The position numbers and the translations under genes were made by a program. Positions 54,504 to 64,000 of a stretch of DNA of 64,000 nucleotides are shown piece after piece; position 1 is the first letter of the stretch, and every line of letters begins with the position of its first letter. The stretch is from NCBI RefSeq assembly GCF_008298035.1, contig NZ_CP042910.1, positions 744,001 to 808,000 of the forward strand. Direction: 5' to 3'. Source of the DNA: Gimesia maris. GTDB taxonomy: Bacteria > Planctomycetota > Planctomycetia > Planctomycetales > Planctomycetaceae. The notes under the pieces are model-generated. The model was not told the DNA's origin, did no database searches, and was given only the letters and a program-made list of their open reading frames with translations.

Positions 54504-55718
54504 TTAATTGCCGACGAATGACATGATCCGCGCCGCGTGCCCCTTGCTGGAAGTTTTTTCACTGACGCGAATCTTTGCCTGGTGTTTACCCGGCTTCAGC
54601 TCACTGTTAAAAACAACAGAACGCGGATAATGCAGGCCTTTGCTGTAATGATGATACAGGTCATAAGGTTGAAACGGCCCGCCATCAATGCTGACTTCGA
54701 GGATACCGGCGTCAGGGCCTGCGACGATATAAACACCCAGCGCCGTCCCTTCAAAATCAAGTTCCAGTTCCGCGCCCGCTGCGTCTGCGGTCAGCATGGG
54801 GATGCTGGTGAAGCGACTGCGCTTACTGCCGGGGATGTTATCCCATTTTGGTACAGCGATCGTCCAGCCTGAATCGAGCTTCGCATGTTTGACATCGATT
54901 AAGTGTCCCCTGGTAAAACTGTGAGGATCCAGTGATTTCGCGGGAACAGGGTGTTTCACCGGTTCTCCTGATTCCTGCCAGGCGTTTGTCAGCAGTTTTT
55001 CAATCATCGCTGCGCAGATGGCATTTCCAAAGGGAGCTGGATGGGTGCCGCCGAACTGTTCCCAGGTCAGCTGTTTCGCCTCTATCAGTCGCGCGACTTC
55101 ACTGGCCAGATCGATGGTGGAAACCTGGTAGTGGCGGGCAACCTGTTCGTGGCTGGAACTGGAGAGAGGTTTCTTCTGATTTTGAATGGTCTCCAGCATG
55201 GAGGGATTCACAAAGTGCACCATCACGATATCCGCATTTGGGTTATGGCGGCGGATCTGGGCAATGACGCCTTCCATGCCACGAATGGCAGCCGTCTCAG
55301 TGTGGCCGGCATCCTGGTCATCGTTGACGGCGAATTCCACGAAGAACAGATCTACGGGCCCCTGGCTCAATACATCACGACTGGTGCGAAAGGCCCCCGT
55401 ATTGGAACACGTAGAAGAGATGCCGGCATTCGTAAACTGAAATCTGGTTTCCGGAAAAGTCTTTTCGAGAAACTCCATGACCATCGGGCGATAACCATTC
55501 ATTTCCGTAATGGAGCCGCCCAGAAAAGCAACATGTCCGGCTTTGGTCGATTCGAATTGATGCTTACTGTTCAGATAGCTGCCGCGCTGATGGATATGCT
55601 TGTCTGATACCGCAGGAAGATTCTGCGGAGCCGCAGCAGTTAAGCTTGCATTGAAAACAAAGATCGTCAGCAGAACAATAAGAGCGGTTAGTCGAGCGCT
55701 GTGTGCAAAGGTTTTCAT
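54504..55718 (-). CDS. Exported SGNH/GDSL hydrolase with a C-terminal beta domain
   Basis: The 404-residue protein has a signal peptide (LTALIVLLTIFVFNASLTAAA). The SGNH domain shows VAFLGGSITEMNGYRP (nucleophile Ser), AGISSTCSN, FVEFAVNDDQDAG (Asn) and GGTHPAPFGN (His). A C-terminal beta-sandwich-like part begins about residue 275 (DSGWTIAVPKWDN) and carries GTALGVYIVAGPDAGILEVSIDGG, a shape often seen as a carbohydrate-binding partner. It probably deacetylates or otherwise hydrolyses surface or environmental polysaccharide. It is convergent with the large alpha/beta-hydrolase-like gene and divergent from the ThuA gene. Confidence 0.85.
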   Translation of the reverse strand: MKTFAHSARLTALIVLLTIFVFNASLTAAAPQNLPAVSDKHIHQRGSYLNSKHQFESTKAGHVAFLGGSITEMNGYRPMVMEFLEKTFPETRFQFTNAGISSTCSNTGAFRTSRDVLSQGPVDLFFVEFAVNDDQDAGHTETAAIRGMEGVIAQIRRHNPNADIVMVHFVNPSMLETIQNQKKPLSSSSHEQVARHYQVSTIDLASEVARLIEAKQLTWEQFGGTHPAPFGNAICAAMIEKLLTNAWQESGEPVKHPVPAKSLDPHSFTRGHLIDVKHAKLDSGWTIAVPKWDNIPGSKRSRFTSIPMLTADAAGAELELDFEGTALGVYIVAGPDAGILEVSIDGGPFQPYDLYHHYSKGLHYPRSVVFNSELKPGKHQAKIRVSEKTSSKGHAARIMSFVGN

Positions 55719-55935
55719 ATAAATTGAGACTCAAAAAAGGATGTAGTTCCTGTTGTGAACGGGAAAAAGAACGACCAGTACAATATTCCAGCATGCAGAA
55801 TCTGAGGGCCAAGGTCAAGAGTTCTCCTGTTCAACAATTGATTTCGGGTAACCGGGTTCGCTACGATGGAAGCTGAAACGAAGCTGGTTGTTCTGCTTCG
55901 CACACCGCAAGCCCTCAGCGTTGGCAGGAGTATTC

Positions 55936-56913
55936 ATGAAATCGTGGTCTTTTCTCTGGATTGGTTTTTTCTCGCTATTACCGGGATCGTTAATTACTGT
56001 GGAAACGCAGGCTGCTGAAAAACCACATATTGTGTTTGTAACCGGGGACGATGAATATCGGTCTGAAGAATCCATGCCCATGCTGGCTCAAATCCTGAAA
56101 CGCGATTACGGATTTGATGTGACGGTCTGCTATTCCCTGGATGAGGACGGTAATATCGCGCCGGGAAATCAGAAGTCGATCAGCGGTCTGGAAGCTCTTG
56201 ATGATGCTGATCTGATGGTCCTGTTTACCCGCTTTCGAGATCTGCCTCCCGATCAGTTCCAGCATTTTCTGAAGTACGTCCAATCGGGAAAACCGGTTGT
56301 CGGCTTTCGTACCGCTACCCATGCTTTCCTCTTCCGGGATCCCAAAAGTCCTTATAAAGAATGGAATGATAAAAAAATCGCAGAACTGGTCGGACAGAAA
56401 TGGATCACGCATCACGGCCACTTTGGCGACGGGCATGAGTACCTCACTCAAGTGACGATTAACACCGAAGCCAAAGATCACCCGATTTTGCGAGGTGTGG
56501 AACCCTACAAAGCTTATTCCTGGTTGTACCATGTGGATGGAGGAAGCGAAGGCCATCAGCTGGCCGGCGATAGTCAGCCTTTACTCACGGGGCACTCACT
56601 CAAGTCTGGTCACGAGATGAAAGGGAATCTGGAAAAATACCCGCTGGATAATCCGGTCGCCTGGACTAAAACTTATACTGGCGAAGGGGGAACCAAAGGA
56701 CGCGTCTTCTTCACAACGACTGCACACCCGTTTGATTTTAAAGATCCTAACGTCAGGAAGCTGGCACTGAATGGAATCTTATGGTCACTGGGAATGGAAG
56801 ATAAAATTCCCACTGACGGTGCAAAAGCAGACCTGGCTGGAGAGTACGATCCTAACAATTCCGGTACAGGGCCAGAGAAATACAAAACCGGGCAGAAGCC
56901 GAAAAAACTGTAA
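55936..56913 (+). CDS. ThuA domain protein, exported
   Basis: ATG 55936 ([10 protein letters not shown]) has CAGGAGTATTC directly upstream and fits a signal peptide ([18 protein letters not shown]); the frame start at 55888 is not credible. The 325-residue protein has the ThuA pattern: [20 protein letters not shown] near the mature start, [28 protein letters not shown] and [14 protein letters not shown]. ThuA-type proteins are class I glutamine amidotransferase-like and linked to trehalose use in rhizobia; in planctomycetes they often accompany oxidoreductases. Catalytic function is not shown here. Confidence 0.85.
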   Translation: MKSWSFLWIGFFSLLPGSLITVETQAAEKPHIVFVTGDDEYRSEESMPMLAQILKRDYGFDVTVCYSLDEDGNIAPGNQKSISGLEALDDADLMVLFTRFRDLPPDQFQHFLKYVQSGKPVVGFRTATHAFLFRDPKSPYKEWNDKKIAELVGQKWITHHGHFGDGHEYLTQVTINTEAKDHPILRGVEPYKAYSWLYHVDGGSEGHQLAGDSQPLLTGHSLKSGHEMKGNLEKYPLDNPVAWTKTYTGEGGTKGRVFFTTTAHPFDFKDPNVRKLALNGILWSLGMEDKIPTDGAKADLAGEYDPNNSGTGPEKYKTGQKPKKL

Positions 56914-56937
56914 TCGTCAACAGGGCGAACCGTATAG

Positions 56938-56975
56938 AAAGAGCATGGTCTTAAATGAGGTTGTGCTCTTTTATT
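56938..56975. terminator. Bidirectional terminator between ThuA and trkH genes
   Basis: AAAGAGCA (56938-56945) pairs with TGCTCTTT (56964-56971) and is followed by TATTTC. It lies between the convergent genes ending at 56913 and 56990. Confidence 0.7.
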
Positions 56976-56989
56976 TCAGTAGCTTTTCG

Positions 56990-58552
56990 TCAGTAGTTTT
57001 TCCAGAAACTGGGGACAAATAACACGAGGATGGCAAACAGTTCCAGTCGACCCAGCAGCATTAATACGGTCAATAATACTTTGCCGGAGAGGGTGAAGTC
57101 GGCGTAGTTCTCGGTGGGCCCCAGTTCTCCGACACCTGGACCAATGTTATTGAGGGTGGCAACGACAGCGCTGGTACAGTCGATCAGTTTTTCGGGTTTG
57201 TTCAAACGCCACTCGGTGTTTGGTTCCATTGCCGTCAGTAACAGACTGCTGAAAATGAAAATAATCAAAACCAGGCTGAAGTAGACGGTGACATCATTGC
57301 GGATTCCCTGTTCGATATTCGCAGAGCCAATCCGGACGGGACGGACCACATTCGGACGAAACGATTTTTCAATTTCCAGCCAGATGATTTTGGCAAACAG
57401 AACGAATCGAATGACTTTGATACCCCCCGCAGTGGAACCGGCACATCCGCCGACAAACATCAGTAACAGCAACAGCATTTTGGACGATTCATTCCAGGTA
57501 TCAAAATCACCTGTCCCATATCCGGTGGTCGTCATGATGGAGACTGCCTGAAAACCGGCGTAGCGCAAAGCCTCTGGAAGGTTGTCGTAGATCTGATTGC
57601 TCAACAGGTTGTAAGTCAGAAAAATCGTAGCCGAAGCCAGGATGATCAGATACGTACGGTATTCGATATCATTCCGCAGAGGGGCAAAGAAATGTTTCCA
57701 GGAATGATCTTTTGATGAGCGCAGGTTTTTCAGGGAGAGGAAGTAGAGTGAAAAGTTCGTACCTGCAATTACCATGAACACAGCAATTGTAAATTCAATC
57801 AGCCAGCTGTTGAAATAGCCGACACTGGCATTGTGCGTACTGAATCCCCCGGTTGCCATCGAACCGAAGCTGTGACAGAACGCATCAAATACACTCATGC
57901 CCTCCAGCCACAAGATCAGCGACAGTATCAGGGTGAATGCAACATAGATGACCCACATCACAATCGCCGATTCCCGCACGCGCGGCCTGACTGCTTCACT
58001 GGTGGGGCCAGGAACTTCCCGCTTCATGAGTACCTTACCACCCGCACCAAGGTGTCTCAGAATGGCGACGAATAACACAATGATTCCCATACCGCCCAGG
58101 CAGTGAGTGAAACTGCGCCAGAACAGGACCGAACGCGGTACCAGCGCCGGGTCTTCCAGTTCACGGAGCACGGAAGCTCCAGTGGTTGTAAATCCCGAGA
58201 TGGATTCAAAGAGCGCGTCGGGAATAGTCATGGGAACATTCGGCGCCACCATTGATCCTGAAAACAGAAAAGGGAGGCAGCCCAGAATTCCTGAATAGAT
58301 CCAGCTCAAGCCAACGATGGCCAGGGCTTCTTTCCGCAATATGGTGCCATGCTCTTTTCGGCCGATCAAATAAAGCAGGGAACCGGAACCCAGGCTGCAG
58401 GCGATCGCGCCGCAGATTCCCCAGAACCCTGCTGCTTCGAATTCCGTTGCTTCACCAAAAACAGGAAATGCCCAGGGGAGGCTGAAGACCATGGAGGCTC
58501 CCACCAGCATGCCCACAAGCCCCAGCAGGCGAGATAACAATAACCAGTTCAT
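56990..58552 (-). CDS. trkH: TrkH-type potassium uptake membrane subunit
   Basis: The 520-residue protein has four repeated M1-P-M2 units. Pore-loop glycines are recognisable at SGFTTTGASV (P-loop 1), FGSMATGGFSTHN (P2), MTTTGYGTGDF (P3) and TLNNIGPGVGE (P4). Helices fill most of the rest. Together with a cytosolic TrkA NAD-binding subunit it imports K+. No trkA gene is present in this window, so the partner must lie elsewhere. A voltage-gated K+ channel lies 48 kb to the left. Single gene, convergent with the ThuA gene. Confidence 0.93.
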   Translation of the reverse strand: MNWLLLSRLLGLVGMLVGASMVFSLPWAFPVFGEATEFEAAGFWGICGAIACSLGSGSLLYLIGRKEHGTILRKEALAIVGLSWIYSGILGCLPFLFSGSMVAPNVPMTIPDALFESISGFTTTGASVLRELEDPALVPRSVLFWRSFTHCLGGMGIIVLFVAILRHLGAGGKVLMKREVPGPTSEAVRPRVRESAIVMWVIYVAFTLILSLILWLEGMSVFDAFCHSFGSMATGGFSTHNASVGYFNSWLIEFTIAVFMVIAGTNFSLYFLSLKNLRSSKDHSWKHFFAPLRNDIEYRTYLIILASATIFLTYNLLSNQIYDNLPEALRYAGFQAVSIMTTTGYGTGDFDTWNESSKMLLLLLMFVGGCAGSTAGGIKVIRFVLFAKIIWLEIEKSFRPNVVRPVRIGSANIEQGIRNDVTVYFSLVLIIFIFSSLLLTAMEPNTEWRLNKPEKLIDCTSAVVATLNNIGPGVGELGPTENYADFTLSGKVLLTVLMLLGRLELFAILVLFVPSFWKNY

Positions 58553-58703
58553 TATATTTCAACTTATTGATTTTGTTCAGAAATGAACGACTGGATTCTT
58601 CCAGTAGATTCGAGTTAAATAGAGGTACACCAAAAGTCGTGGGATTATAGCACGTCAGTTCTAATTGAACGATACTACTCATTCCGAATTAGGAAATTCC
58701 ATT

Positions 58704-60641
58704 ATGGTCGCTCAGTCTCGTATCCGTTTCTTTTTCGCTTTGTTTTCTGTATTTTTGTTTTTTTCTGCAGCAAAAGCAGAAGAGTTGGAACAGTTAACCT
58801 ATCACAATCCAGGACTCGAAGTGGACCTGGGAGTTGGTTTATGGGCCTGGCCGCTCCCGATGGATTTTGATGGCGATGGCGATATGGACCTGCTGGTTTC
58901 CTGTCCGGACAAGCCCTCTAATGGTACTTACTTCTTCGAAAACCGTTCAGACGGTCAAGATAAAATGCCGGTCTTTGAACCGGGAGTTCGTCTGGGGAAA
59001 GGTTATCATAATACCTGTCTTTCCTACGTAAATGGCATCCCCCGTGTACTGGTCTCAGGGCAGGAAGTGGTCGATTTCAAAAAGCACGGATTTGACAAGC
59101 TGAGCAAATTACCCGTTGACCGGAATGTGCATGGAAAAAAGGTGCGTGCGAATCAATGGTACTATGTTGACTACGATGGCGATGGCGATCAGGATCTGGT
59201 TGTCGCTGTCGGCGACTGGGGCGATTATGGCTGGGATGATGCCTACAATTCCGAAGGGCAATGGACGAATGGCCCGCTGCATGGATTTGTGTATGTCTTG
59301 AACAACGCAGGGACGGATCAAAAACCCGAATATGAGAAGCCAGCGAAAATCAAAGTAGGCGATCAACCTCTGGAAGTGTTTGGCTGGCCTTCTCCCAACT
59401 TTGCAGACTTCGATCACGATGGCGATCTGGATCTGATCTGTGGTGAGTTTCTGGATCAACTGACGTATTTTGAAAATACCGGCTCTCGCACGCAGCCTCA
59501 CTATGTTGCCGGGCGTCGATTGCACAATAACGGTCAGCCATTACAGATGGATCTGCAGATGATTGTTCCCACAGCGATTGACTGGGATCAGGACGGTGAT
59601 CTCGACCTGGTGATTGGTGATGAAGACGGTCGGGTAGCCTTTATGGAGAATACGGGCGAACTTCTCGGGGGCCTGCCACAGTTTCTGCCTCCCCGGTATT
59701 TCCGCCAGAAAGCAGCCGGAGTCAAGTTTGGAGCGCTCGCCACTCCCTATGCATACGACTGGGACGGCGATGGAGATGAAGATCTGATTGTTGGAAATAC
59801 AGCCGGTTATATTGGGCTGATTGAAAATCTGGATGGGGATCCGCATTCACCCAAACTGGCGGCCCCCGTTTATCTGCAGGCGGGAGGACGACCGATTCGG
59901 ATTCAGGCGGGCCCCAATGGTTCGATTCAGGGACCTTGTGAAGCGAAGTGGGGATATACCACCCAGACCGTTGCTGACTGGAATCAGGATGGTTTACCCG
60001 ATTTGCTCGTGAATTCGATCTGGGGTGAAATACTCTGGTACCAGAATGTCGGCACAAAAACCAAACCGGAACTGGCACCAGCACAGACAATCCAGGTGGA
60101 ATGGAATGGTGAAGTACCAAAACCGGAGTGGAACTGGTGGAACCCTCGGGGCAATCAGCTGGTAACGCAGTGGCGTACAACGCCTGTTGCCGTCGATTAT
60201 AATCAGGATGGTCTCATGGATCTGGTGATGCTGGATCACGAAGGTTATCTGTCATTTTTCGAACGGGTTAGATCAGGTCAGGATTTGAAGTTACTGCCGG
60301 GAAAGCGGAACTTCGTGGATGAATCACTCAAGCCGATTCAACTCAATCCCAAACGTGCAGGCGGGAGTGGACGCTATAAACTGCATGTGGTCGACTGGGA
60401 TGGTGATGGGCGTCTCGACTTACTGGTCAACAGTATGAACGCCGACTTATACCGCAACGAGAAAACGGTCGATGGAAAAACGGTACTCAAAAACAAAGGG
60501 CCACTCAGTTCACGAAAACTGGCCGGGCATACCAGCAGTCCCTGTACGGTCGACTGGGATCAGGACGGTGTGCGTGACCTGATTGTCGGGGCCGAAGATG
60601 GTTATCTGTACTGGATGCAGAATCCGCGCTCAAAGAAGTAA
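58704..60641 (+). CDS. Exported FG-GAP/VCBS repeat protein
   Basis: ATG 58704 (MVAQSRIRF) has AGGAA upstream; the longer frame from 58665 only adds unlikely residues. The 645-residue protein has a signal peptide (FFFALFSVFLFFSAAKAEE) and at least eight repeats around DFDGDGDMDLLV, DYDGDGDQDLVV, DFDHDGDLDLIC, DWDQDGDLDLVIGD, DWDGDGDEDLIVGN, DWNQDGLPDLLVN, DYNQDGLMDLVM and DWDGDGRLDLLVN. These Ca2+-binding DxDxDG loops belong to integrin-like beta-propellers. Such proteins bind ligands or other surface proteins. The gene is followed 31 bp later by a DUF1802 gene. Confidence 0.88.
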   Translation: MVAQSRIRFFFALFSVFLFFSAAKAEELEQLTYHNPGLEVDLGVGLWAWPLPMDFDGDGDMDLLVSCPDKPSNGTYFFENRSDGQDKMPVFEPGVRLGKGYHNTCLSYVNGIPRVLVSGQEVVDFKKHGFDKLSKLPVDRNVHGKKVRANQWYYVDYDGDGDQDLVVAVGDWGDYGWDDAYNSEGQWTNGPLHGFVYVLNNAGTDQKPEYEKPAKIKVGDQPLEVFGWPSPNFADFDHDGDLDLICGEFLDQLTYFENTGSRTQPHYVAGRRLHNNGQPLQMDLQMIVPTAIDWDQDGDLDLVIGDEDGRVAFMENTGELLGGLPQFLPPRYFRQKAAGVKFGALATPYAYDWDGDGDEDLIVGNTAGYIGLIENLDGDPHSPKLAAPVYLQAGGRPIRIQAGPNGSIQGPCEAKWGYTTQTVADWNQDGLPDLLVNSIWGEILWYQNVGTKTKPELAPAQTIQVEWNGEVPKPEWNWWNPRGNQLVTQWRTTPVAVDYNQDGLMDLVMLDHEGYLSFFERVRSGQDLKLLPGKRNFVDESLKPIQLNPKRAGGSGRYKLHVVDWDGDGRLDLLVNSMNADLYRNEKTVDGKTVLKNKGPLSSRKLAGHTSSPCTVDWDQDGVRDLIVGAEDGYLYWMQNPRSKK

Positions 60642-60672
60642 TCCTGTTTTCAAACCGTGATCGGGCAGAGGA

Positions 60673-61248
60673 ATGCAGTCACAGAATCGAATCGCTTTTA
60701 AAGAATGGGGAGCTGTCTGCGCTGCGCTGGAGCAGGGGACTCAATCGGTGATTGTTCGGAAAGGGGGCATTCACGAAGGAGAAGCCGGCTTCCGTGTGGA
60801 ACACGATGAGTTCTGGATGTTTCCCACACGCTTTCACCAGGGGGCAGAACAACTGCAGCCTGGAAAAAGCAGTCTGTTAAATCACCCTTTGGCGCAGGAG
60901 CCTGCTTCCGGGAAGTTGAATCTGGCCCTCTATTCTGTCGTCGAAGCGGTTCTGGAACTCAAAGATCCGTCGCAGCTCACATTTCTGCAGAAGTTGCAGG
61001 TATTGAACGAAGAGACAATCCAGCAGCGGTTTGAATACAAAAATCCGGGGCTGTTTGTTTTACTGGTTCGCATCTTTCGTCTGGAGCATCCTTTCGAAGT
61101 GGATCAGGAATCCCGTTATGCGGGCTGTCATTCCTGGGTGGAGCTTTCACAGTACTTTGACACAATTAATCTGAAGCCGGTCCTTAATCCAGAACAGTTT
61201 CTGGAAGCACAACAGGCGTTTCAGGAAATCGTAGCAAGATCGCAATAA
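60673..61248 (+). CDS. DUF1802 family protein
   Basis: The 191-residue protein has the DUF1802 start IAFKEWGAVCAALEQGTQSVIVRKGGIHEG and EHDEFWMFPTRFHQGAEQL, which resembles a restriction endonuclease-like or Nudix-neighbour fold of unknown use. The end EESRYAGCHSWVELS region and FQEIVARSQ complete it. There is no signal peptide. It starts 31 bp after the FG-GAP gene with AGAGGA upstream, suggesting one transcript. The function of DUF1802 is unknown. Confidence 0.8.
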   Translation: MQSQNRIAFKEWGAVCAALEQGTQSVIVRKGGIHEGEAGFRVEHDEFWMFPTRFHQGAEQLQPGKSSLLNHPLAQEPASGKLNLALYSVVEAVLELKDPSQLTFLQKLQVLNEETIQQRFEYKNPGLFVLLVRIFRLEHPFEVDQESRYAGCHSWVELSQYFDTINLKPVLNPEQFLEAQQAFQEIVARSQ

Positions 61249-61265
61249 ACTCAGTTTGTAAATGA

Positions 61266-61297
61266 ACACAGCCCGGATCCAGAGAGCCGGGCTGTGT
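61266..61297. terminator. Hairpin between DUF1802 and nucleotide-sugar dehydrogenase genes
   Basis: ACACAGCCCGG (61266-61276) pairs with CCGGGCTGTGT (61287-61297) around a loop. It lies between convergent genes and lacks a strong T-run, so it may act as a weak terminator for both. Confidence 0.6.
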
Positions 61298-61316
61298 ACT
61301 GTATGAAGCAGCGTAA

Positions 61317-62636
61317 TTAAGCTTTAAAGATTTTCTCCCGACCGGAAGTTACATTTTTGGTCGCATTGCGGGTATCAAGAATCATCTTGCTGTGCTTGAC
61401 GATAAAGTCGTAATCGTAAGCCGAATGATCGGTGGCTATCAGCACGCAATCCTGTGCCGCCAGATACTCGGGTGTTAATTCCTGGCTTTCCATTGCGGGG
61501 ACATTGTGATGTCGCATCTTGGGAAGTTTTGGAATATGAGGGTCGTTATAAGTGAAATCGACACCCCGTTCCAGCAGCAGATCGAGCAAGTGGAAAGAAG
61601 GACTTTCACGCGGGTCATCGACATCTTTTTTATAGGCCACACCCAGCATGCAGATTTTGCTGCCTTTGAGTGGTTTGGCATGCTGATTGAGAAATTCGGA
61701 GAGCCTGTCAATCACGTATCGTGGCATGCGGGTATTGACTTCCCCGGCCAGTTCGATGAAGCGGGTCGTCTGCCCTTCCTTGCGTGCCAGCCAGCTCAGG
61801 TAAAACGGGTCAATGGGGATACAGTGACCGCCCAGACCAGGGCCCGGGTAAAAGGCCTGAAAACCAAAGGGCTTCGTTTTCGCGGCATCGATGACTTCCC
61901 AGACATCAATATTCATGCGGTCAAATAGTGTTTTGAGTTCATTGACCATCGCAATATTCACGGCGCGATAGGTGTTTTCCAGAATCTTACAGGCTTCGGC
62001 AATTTCTACGGAGGAAACCTGAATGACATTGACGACAGCATGTTCATATAACGCGGCGGCAATTCGCAGGCTGTTGTCATCGATCCCGCCAACCACTTTG
62101 GGAATTCCAGCGGCAGAGAAATCCGGATTACCGGGATCTTCCCGTTCCGGGCTGTAAGCAAGAAAGTAGTCTTCACCCACTTTGAGCCCCGTCGCTTCCA
62201 AAATAGGAAGCAGGACATCGCGGGTTGTTGTCGGGTAAGTGGTACTTTCGAGGACGACCAGTTGTCCGGGACGCAGACTGGCGGCGATCGCCTCTGTGGT
62301 TTTTTCAACATAACTCAGGTCAGGGTCACGGCTCGTTGTTAGAGGAGTAGGGACACAGATCAGCAGGGCATCTGCTTCTTTCATCCGTGAAGCTTCAGCG
62401 GTCGCCTCGAACTGCTTTTTCTCAAGCCAGTTTGTGACTGTTTTTGAGGGAATGTGCTGAATATAACTTTTACCAGCCTGCAGCTGTTCAACTTTGTTTT
62501 GATCTACATCAAAACCCATGGTTTTGAAACCACTGTTTACAAAAGCGTCAATCAGAGGGAGCCCGACATAGCCTAAGCCAATAATTCCAATGGTTGCCGT
62601 TTTGTCTTTAATCGCCTGCTCAAGCTGATTTGCCAT
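61317..62636 (-). CDS. Nucleotide-sugar dehydrogenase (UDP-GlcNAc/ManNAc 6-dehydrogenase type)
   Basis: The 439-residue enzyme has the NAD site TIGIIGLGYVGLPLIDAF, ESTTYPTTTRDVL, the substrate segment AYSPEREDPGNP, the Lys in ENTYRAVNIAMVNEL, and the catalytic Cys in GPGLGGHCIPIDPFY. It oxidises the C6 alcohol of a UDP-sugar to a carboxylate for exopolysaccharide or O-antigen. The pattern fits the WbpA/WecC branch better than UDP-glucose dehydrogenase. It is read in the same direction as the M3 peptidase, 185 bp downstream of it. Transcription is not obviously coupled. Confidence 0.9.
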   Translation of the reverse strand: MANQLEQAIKDKTATIGIIGLGYVGLPLIDAFVNSGFKTMGFDVDQNKVEQLQAGKSYIQHIPSKTVTNWLEKKQFEATAEASRMKEADALLICVPTPLTTSRDPDLSYVEKTTEAIAASLRPGQLVVLESTTYPTTTRDVLLPILEATGLKVGEDYFLAYSPEREDPGNPDFSAAGIPKVVGGIDDNSLRIAAALYEHAVVNVIQVSSVEIAEACKILENTYRAVNIAMVNELKTLFDRMNIDVWEVIDAAKTKPFGFQAFYPGPGLGGHCIPIDPFYLSWLARKEGQTTRFIELAGEVNTRMPRYVIDRLSEFLNQHAKPLKGSKICMLGVAYKKDVDDPRESPSFHLLDLLLERGVDFTYNDPHIPKLPKMRHHNVPAMESQELTPEYLAAQDCVLIATDHSAYDYDFIVKHSKMILDTRNATKNVTSGREKIFKA

Positions 62637-62821
62637 CTAAATACCGTCCTTGTTTAGTCCTAAATGCAGGGAAATGATACAGCTGAAGTCGCCGGATCAT
62701 ATCACTCGAACTTATTTCCTGCAAGCATTTTAGCGGTAAGACTCCATTCACGGCGGAGACCGGTTTTTCTACTAAACAAGTGTTCGAAACCGGCTCTGCC
62801 AGTGCTGGGATACCCTCTGTA

Positions 62822-64000
62822 TTACAACAGTCCTGTATGCCGCAGGAGTGGTTCAGGACTGGGTTCCCGACCACGGAACTCTTTAAACAGATCCATGGGG
62901 TGGCGACTGCCTCCCATAGCGAGGATTGTGTCGCGGAATCGTCGTCCGGTCGCTTCGACGGCCTGCTCATCGTCGAGTCCTGCCTCTTCAAACGCGCTGA
63001 ACGCGTCAGCACTGAGAACTTCGGCCCATTTATAACTGAAGTAACCGGCGGCATATCCCCCTGCAAAGATATGCTGAAACGAGCATAAAAACCGATCCTC
63101 GGGCAGCATCGGCAGAACCGAAGTGCTCTGACTGATTTCGCGCTGGACGTCGAAGACGGATTCACTGCCATCGGGGTCAAATTCACTATGAAGTTTTAAA
63201 TCGACGACACCAAACTGAATCTGACGCAGCATTTGAGTGCCCGCCTGGAAGTTGCGTGCGGCTTTGATTTTTTCAAACAGTTCATCGGGGAGTGTTTCAC
63301 CCGTTTCGAAATGTTTAGCCATCCCCAGTAGTGTGGGTTTGTGATAGCACCAGTTTTCCATAAACTGGCTGGCCAGTTCGACGGCATCCCATTCCACGCC
63401 ATTGATGCCGGCAGCATCTGCTTCATTAATCGTCGTCAGCATATGCTGCAGACCATGACCGAATTCATGGAACAGTGTTTCCACTTCTCGAAATGTCATC
63501 AGTGAGGGTTTTGAACCTACCGGCGGCGTAGAATTGCACACCAGGTGCGCGACCGGAAGCTGTACTGTTCCGTTCACAATTTTGCGACCCAGGCAGTCGT
63601 CCATCCAGGCACCTCCCCGTTTGTCGGCAGGGCGGGCGTAGGGATCCAGGTAAAAACCGGCAATCGTTTCGCCGGACTCATTCGCGATGTTGAAATAACG
63701 GACATCCTTATTCCAGACAGGGATATCATCCGTGACCTGGGTGACTGTGATTCCAAAGATACGATTGACCAGTTGAAACAGACCATCCAGTACTTTTTCC
63801 AGCGAGAAATAAGGTCGTAACTCTTCATCAGTATAACTGAAACGCTGTTCCCGCAGACGTTCTGACCAGAAGGCGAAGTCCCATTGGATAATAGGTTCTG
63901 TTTCGCCTTGTGCAGATGCAAACTCCTGCAGATCTTTCAAATCCTGTTGACCGTTTTCAAAGGAGGCAGTTCGCAGTCGTTCTTCCATCTCGAGAACGGC
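62822..64000 (-). CDS. M3 family oligopeptidase (oligopeptidase A-like), 5' end cut off
   Basis: The frame runs past the right edge of the window, so this is the C-terminal part; about 390 residues are visible of the usual 650-700. The zinc motif [11 protein letters not shown] (HExxH form with F, then E further downstream) is present within [12 protein letters not shown]. It is followed by [19 protein letters not shown] and the conserved [16 protein letters not shown]. Oligopeptidase A cleaves short peptides in the cytoplasm. The stop lies 186 bp before the nucleotide-sugar dehydrogenase start, so the two genes may or may not be co-transcribed. Confidence 0.88.
   Translation of the reverse strand, partial: AVLEMEERLRTASFENGQQDLKDLQEFASAQGETEPIIQWDFAFWSERLREQRFSYTDEELRPYFSLEKVLDGLFQLVNRIFGITVTQVTDDIPVWNKDVRYFNIANESGETIAGFYLDPYARPADKRGGAWMDDCLGRKIVNGTVQLPVAHLVCNSTPPVGSKPSLMTFREVETLFHEFGHGLQHMLTTINEADAAGINGVEWDAVELASQFMENWCYHKPTLLGMAKHFETGETLPDELFEKIKAARNFQAGTQMLRQIQFGVVDLKLHSEFDPDGSESVFDVQREISQSTSVLPMLPEDRFLCSFQHIFAGGYAAGYFSYKWAEVLSADAFSAFEEAGLDDEQAVEATGRRFRDTILAMGGSRHPMDLFKEFRGREPSPEPLLRHTGLL

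Noticed and set aside
1..64000. CRISPR array, prophage, rRNA operon, transposase gene
   Set aside because: No regularly spaced direct repeats, no phage structural or integrase genes, no rRNA-like sequence and no transposase domain could be recognised on either strand.

Overview
The window looks like chromosome from a planctomycete, most likely a Gimesia/Planctomyces-type marine member. Several family signatures support this: three DUF1559 proteins (two with a type IV pilin-like N-terminus and the H-X9-DG C-terminus), DUF1571, a Tat-exported Gfo/Idh/MocA oxidoreductase, ThuA, FG-GAP and SGNH secreted proteins, MraZ without a division cluster, intermediate G+C, and lipid A genes showing a Gram-negative envelope. 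The genus is an inference from family content only. I see no prophage, insertion sequence with a transposase, CRISPR array or rRNA operon.

Layout. 1-5957: a GAP-type membrane protein cut by the window edge, a DUF4190-like protein, two adjoining unknown genes (one DUF2332), a pilin-less DUF1559 protein, a TIGR01777 epimerase and a small unknown protein. 6165-10449: two lipoprotein + DUF1559 pairs in divergent, mirror-image arrangement around a voltage-gated K+ channel. 10530-23208: mainly catabolic and housekeeping genes: CocE/NonD hydrolase; an enolase-superfamily dehydratase, cupin and HpcH/HpaI aldolase group that could form a sugar-acid route; AcuI-like reductase; an AlkA-type glycosylase overlapping pyrF; radical SAM/SPASM protein; SGNH esterase; a CXXCH protein; an MBL hydrolase. 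23742-35236: MMPL exporter, rsmD, FHA protein, receiver-zinc ribbon regulator, HU-like protein, csrA, tRNA-Glu, DegT aminotransferase, CobW-type GTPase, mutY and an orphan mraZ. 36196-44074: Tat oxidoreductase, DUF1571, two planctomycete-type unknowns, a NupG-type MFS transporter and an SH3b protein. 44618-48286: ompH/skp, lpxC, lpxA and a Gfo/Idh/MocA dehydrogenase overlapping lpxA, an outer-membrane lipid A block. 48334-64000: bcp peroxiredoxin, a GH10-like protein, purC, a large secreted alpha/beta-hydrolase-like protein, SGNH, ThuA, trkH, FG-GAP protein, DUF1802, nucleotide-sugar dehydrogenase and the C-terminal part of an M3 oligopeptidase.

The most unusual structure is a dispersed, non-coding hairpin element of about 83-96 bp present in three clear copies (3455-3549, 7165-7247, 26703-26797) and perhaps a fourth decayed one (about 50567-50670). 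Its arms are conserved, its loop varies, and in two copies the terminal TAG of the element is the stop codon of the neighbouring gene (a lipoprotein gene and rsmD). A second, unrelated short palindrome family lies at 12603, 13180 and 14516. Other points worth a second look are a repeated candidate operator upstream of orphan mraZ, a MutY with Glu at the usual catalytic Asp position, a GH10-like protein and an alpha/beta-hydrolase-like protein that both appear to lack their catalytic residues, and an lpxA-linked dehydrogenase resembling the GnnA context. I found no complete, clearly novel defence or biosynthetic system.
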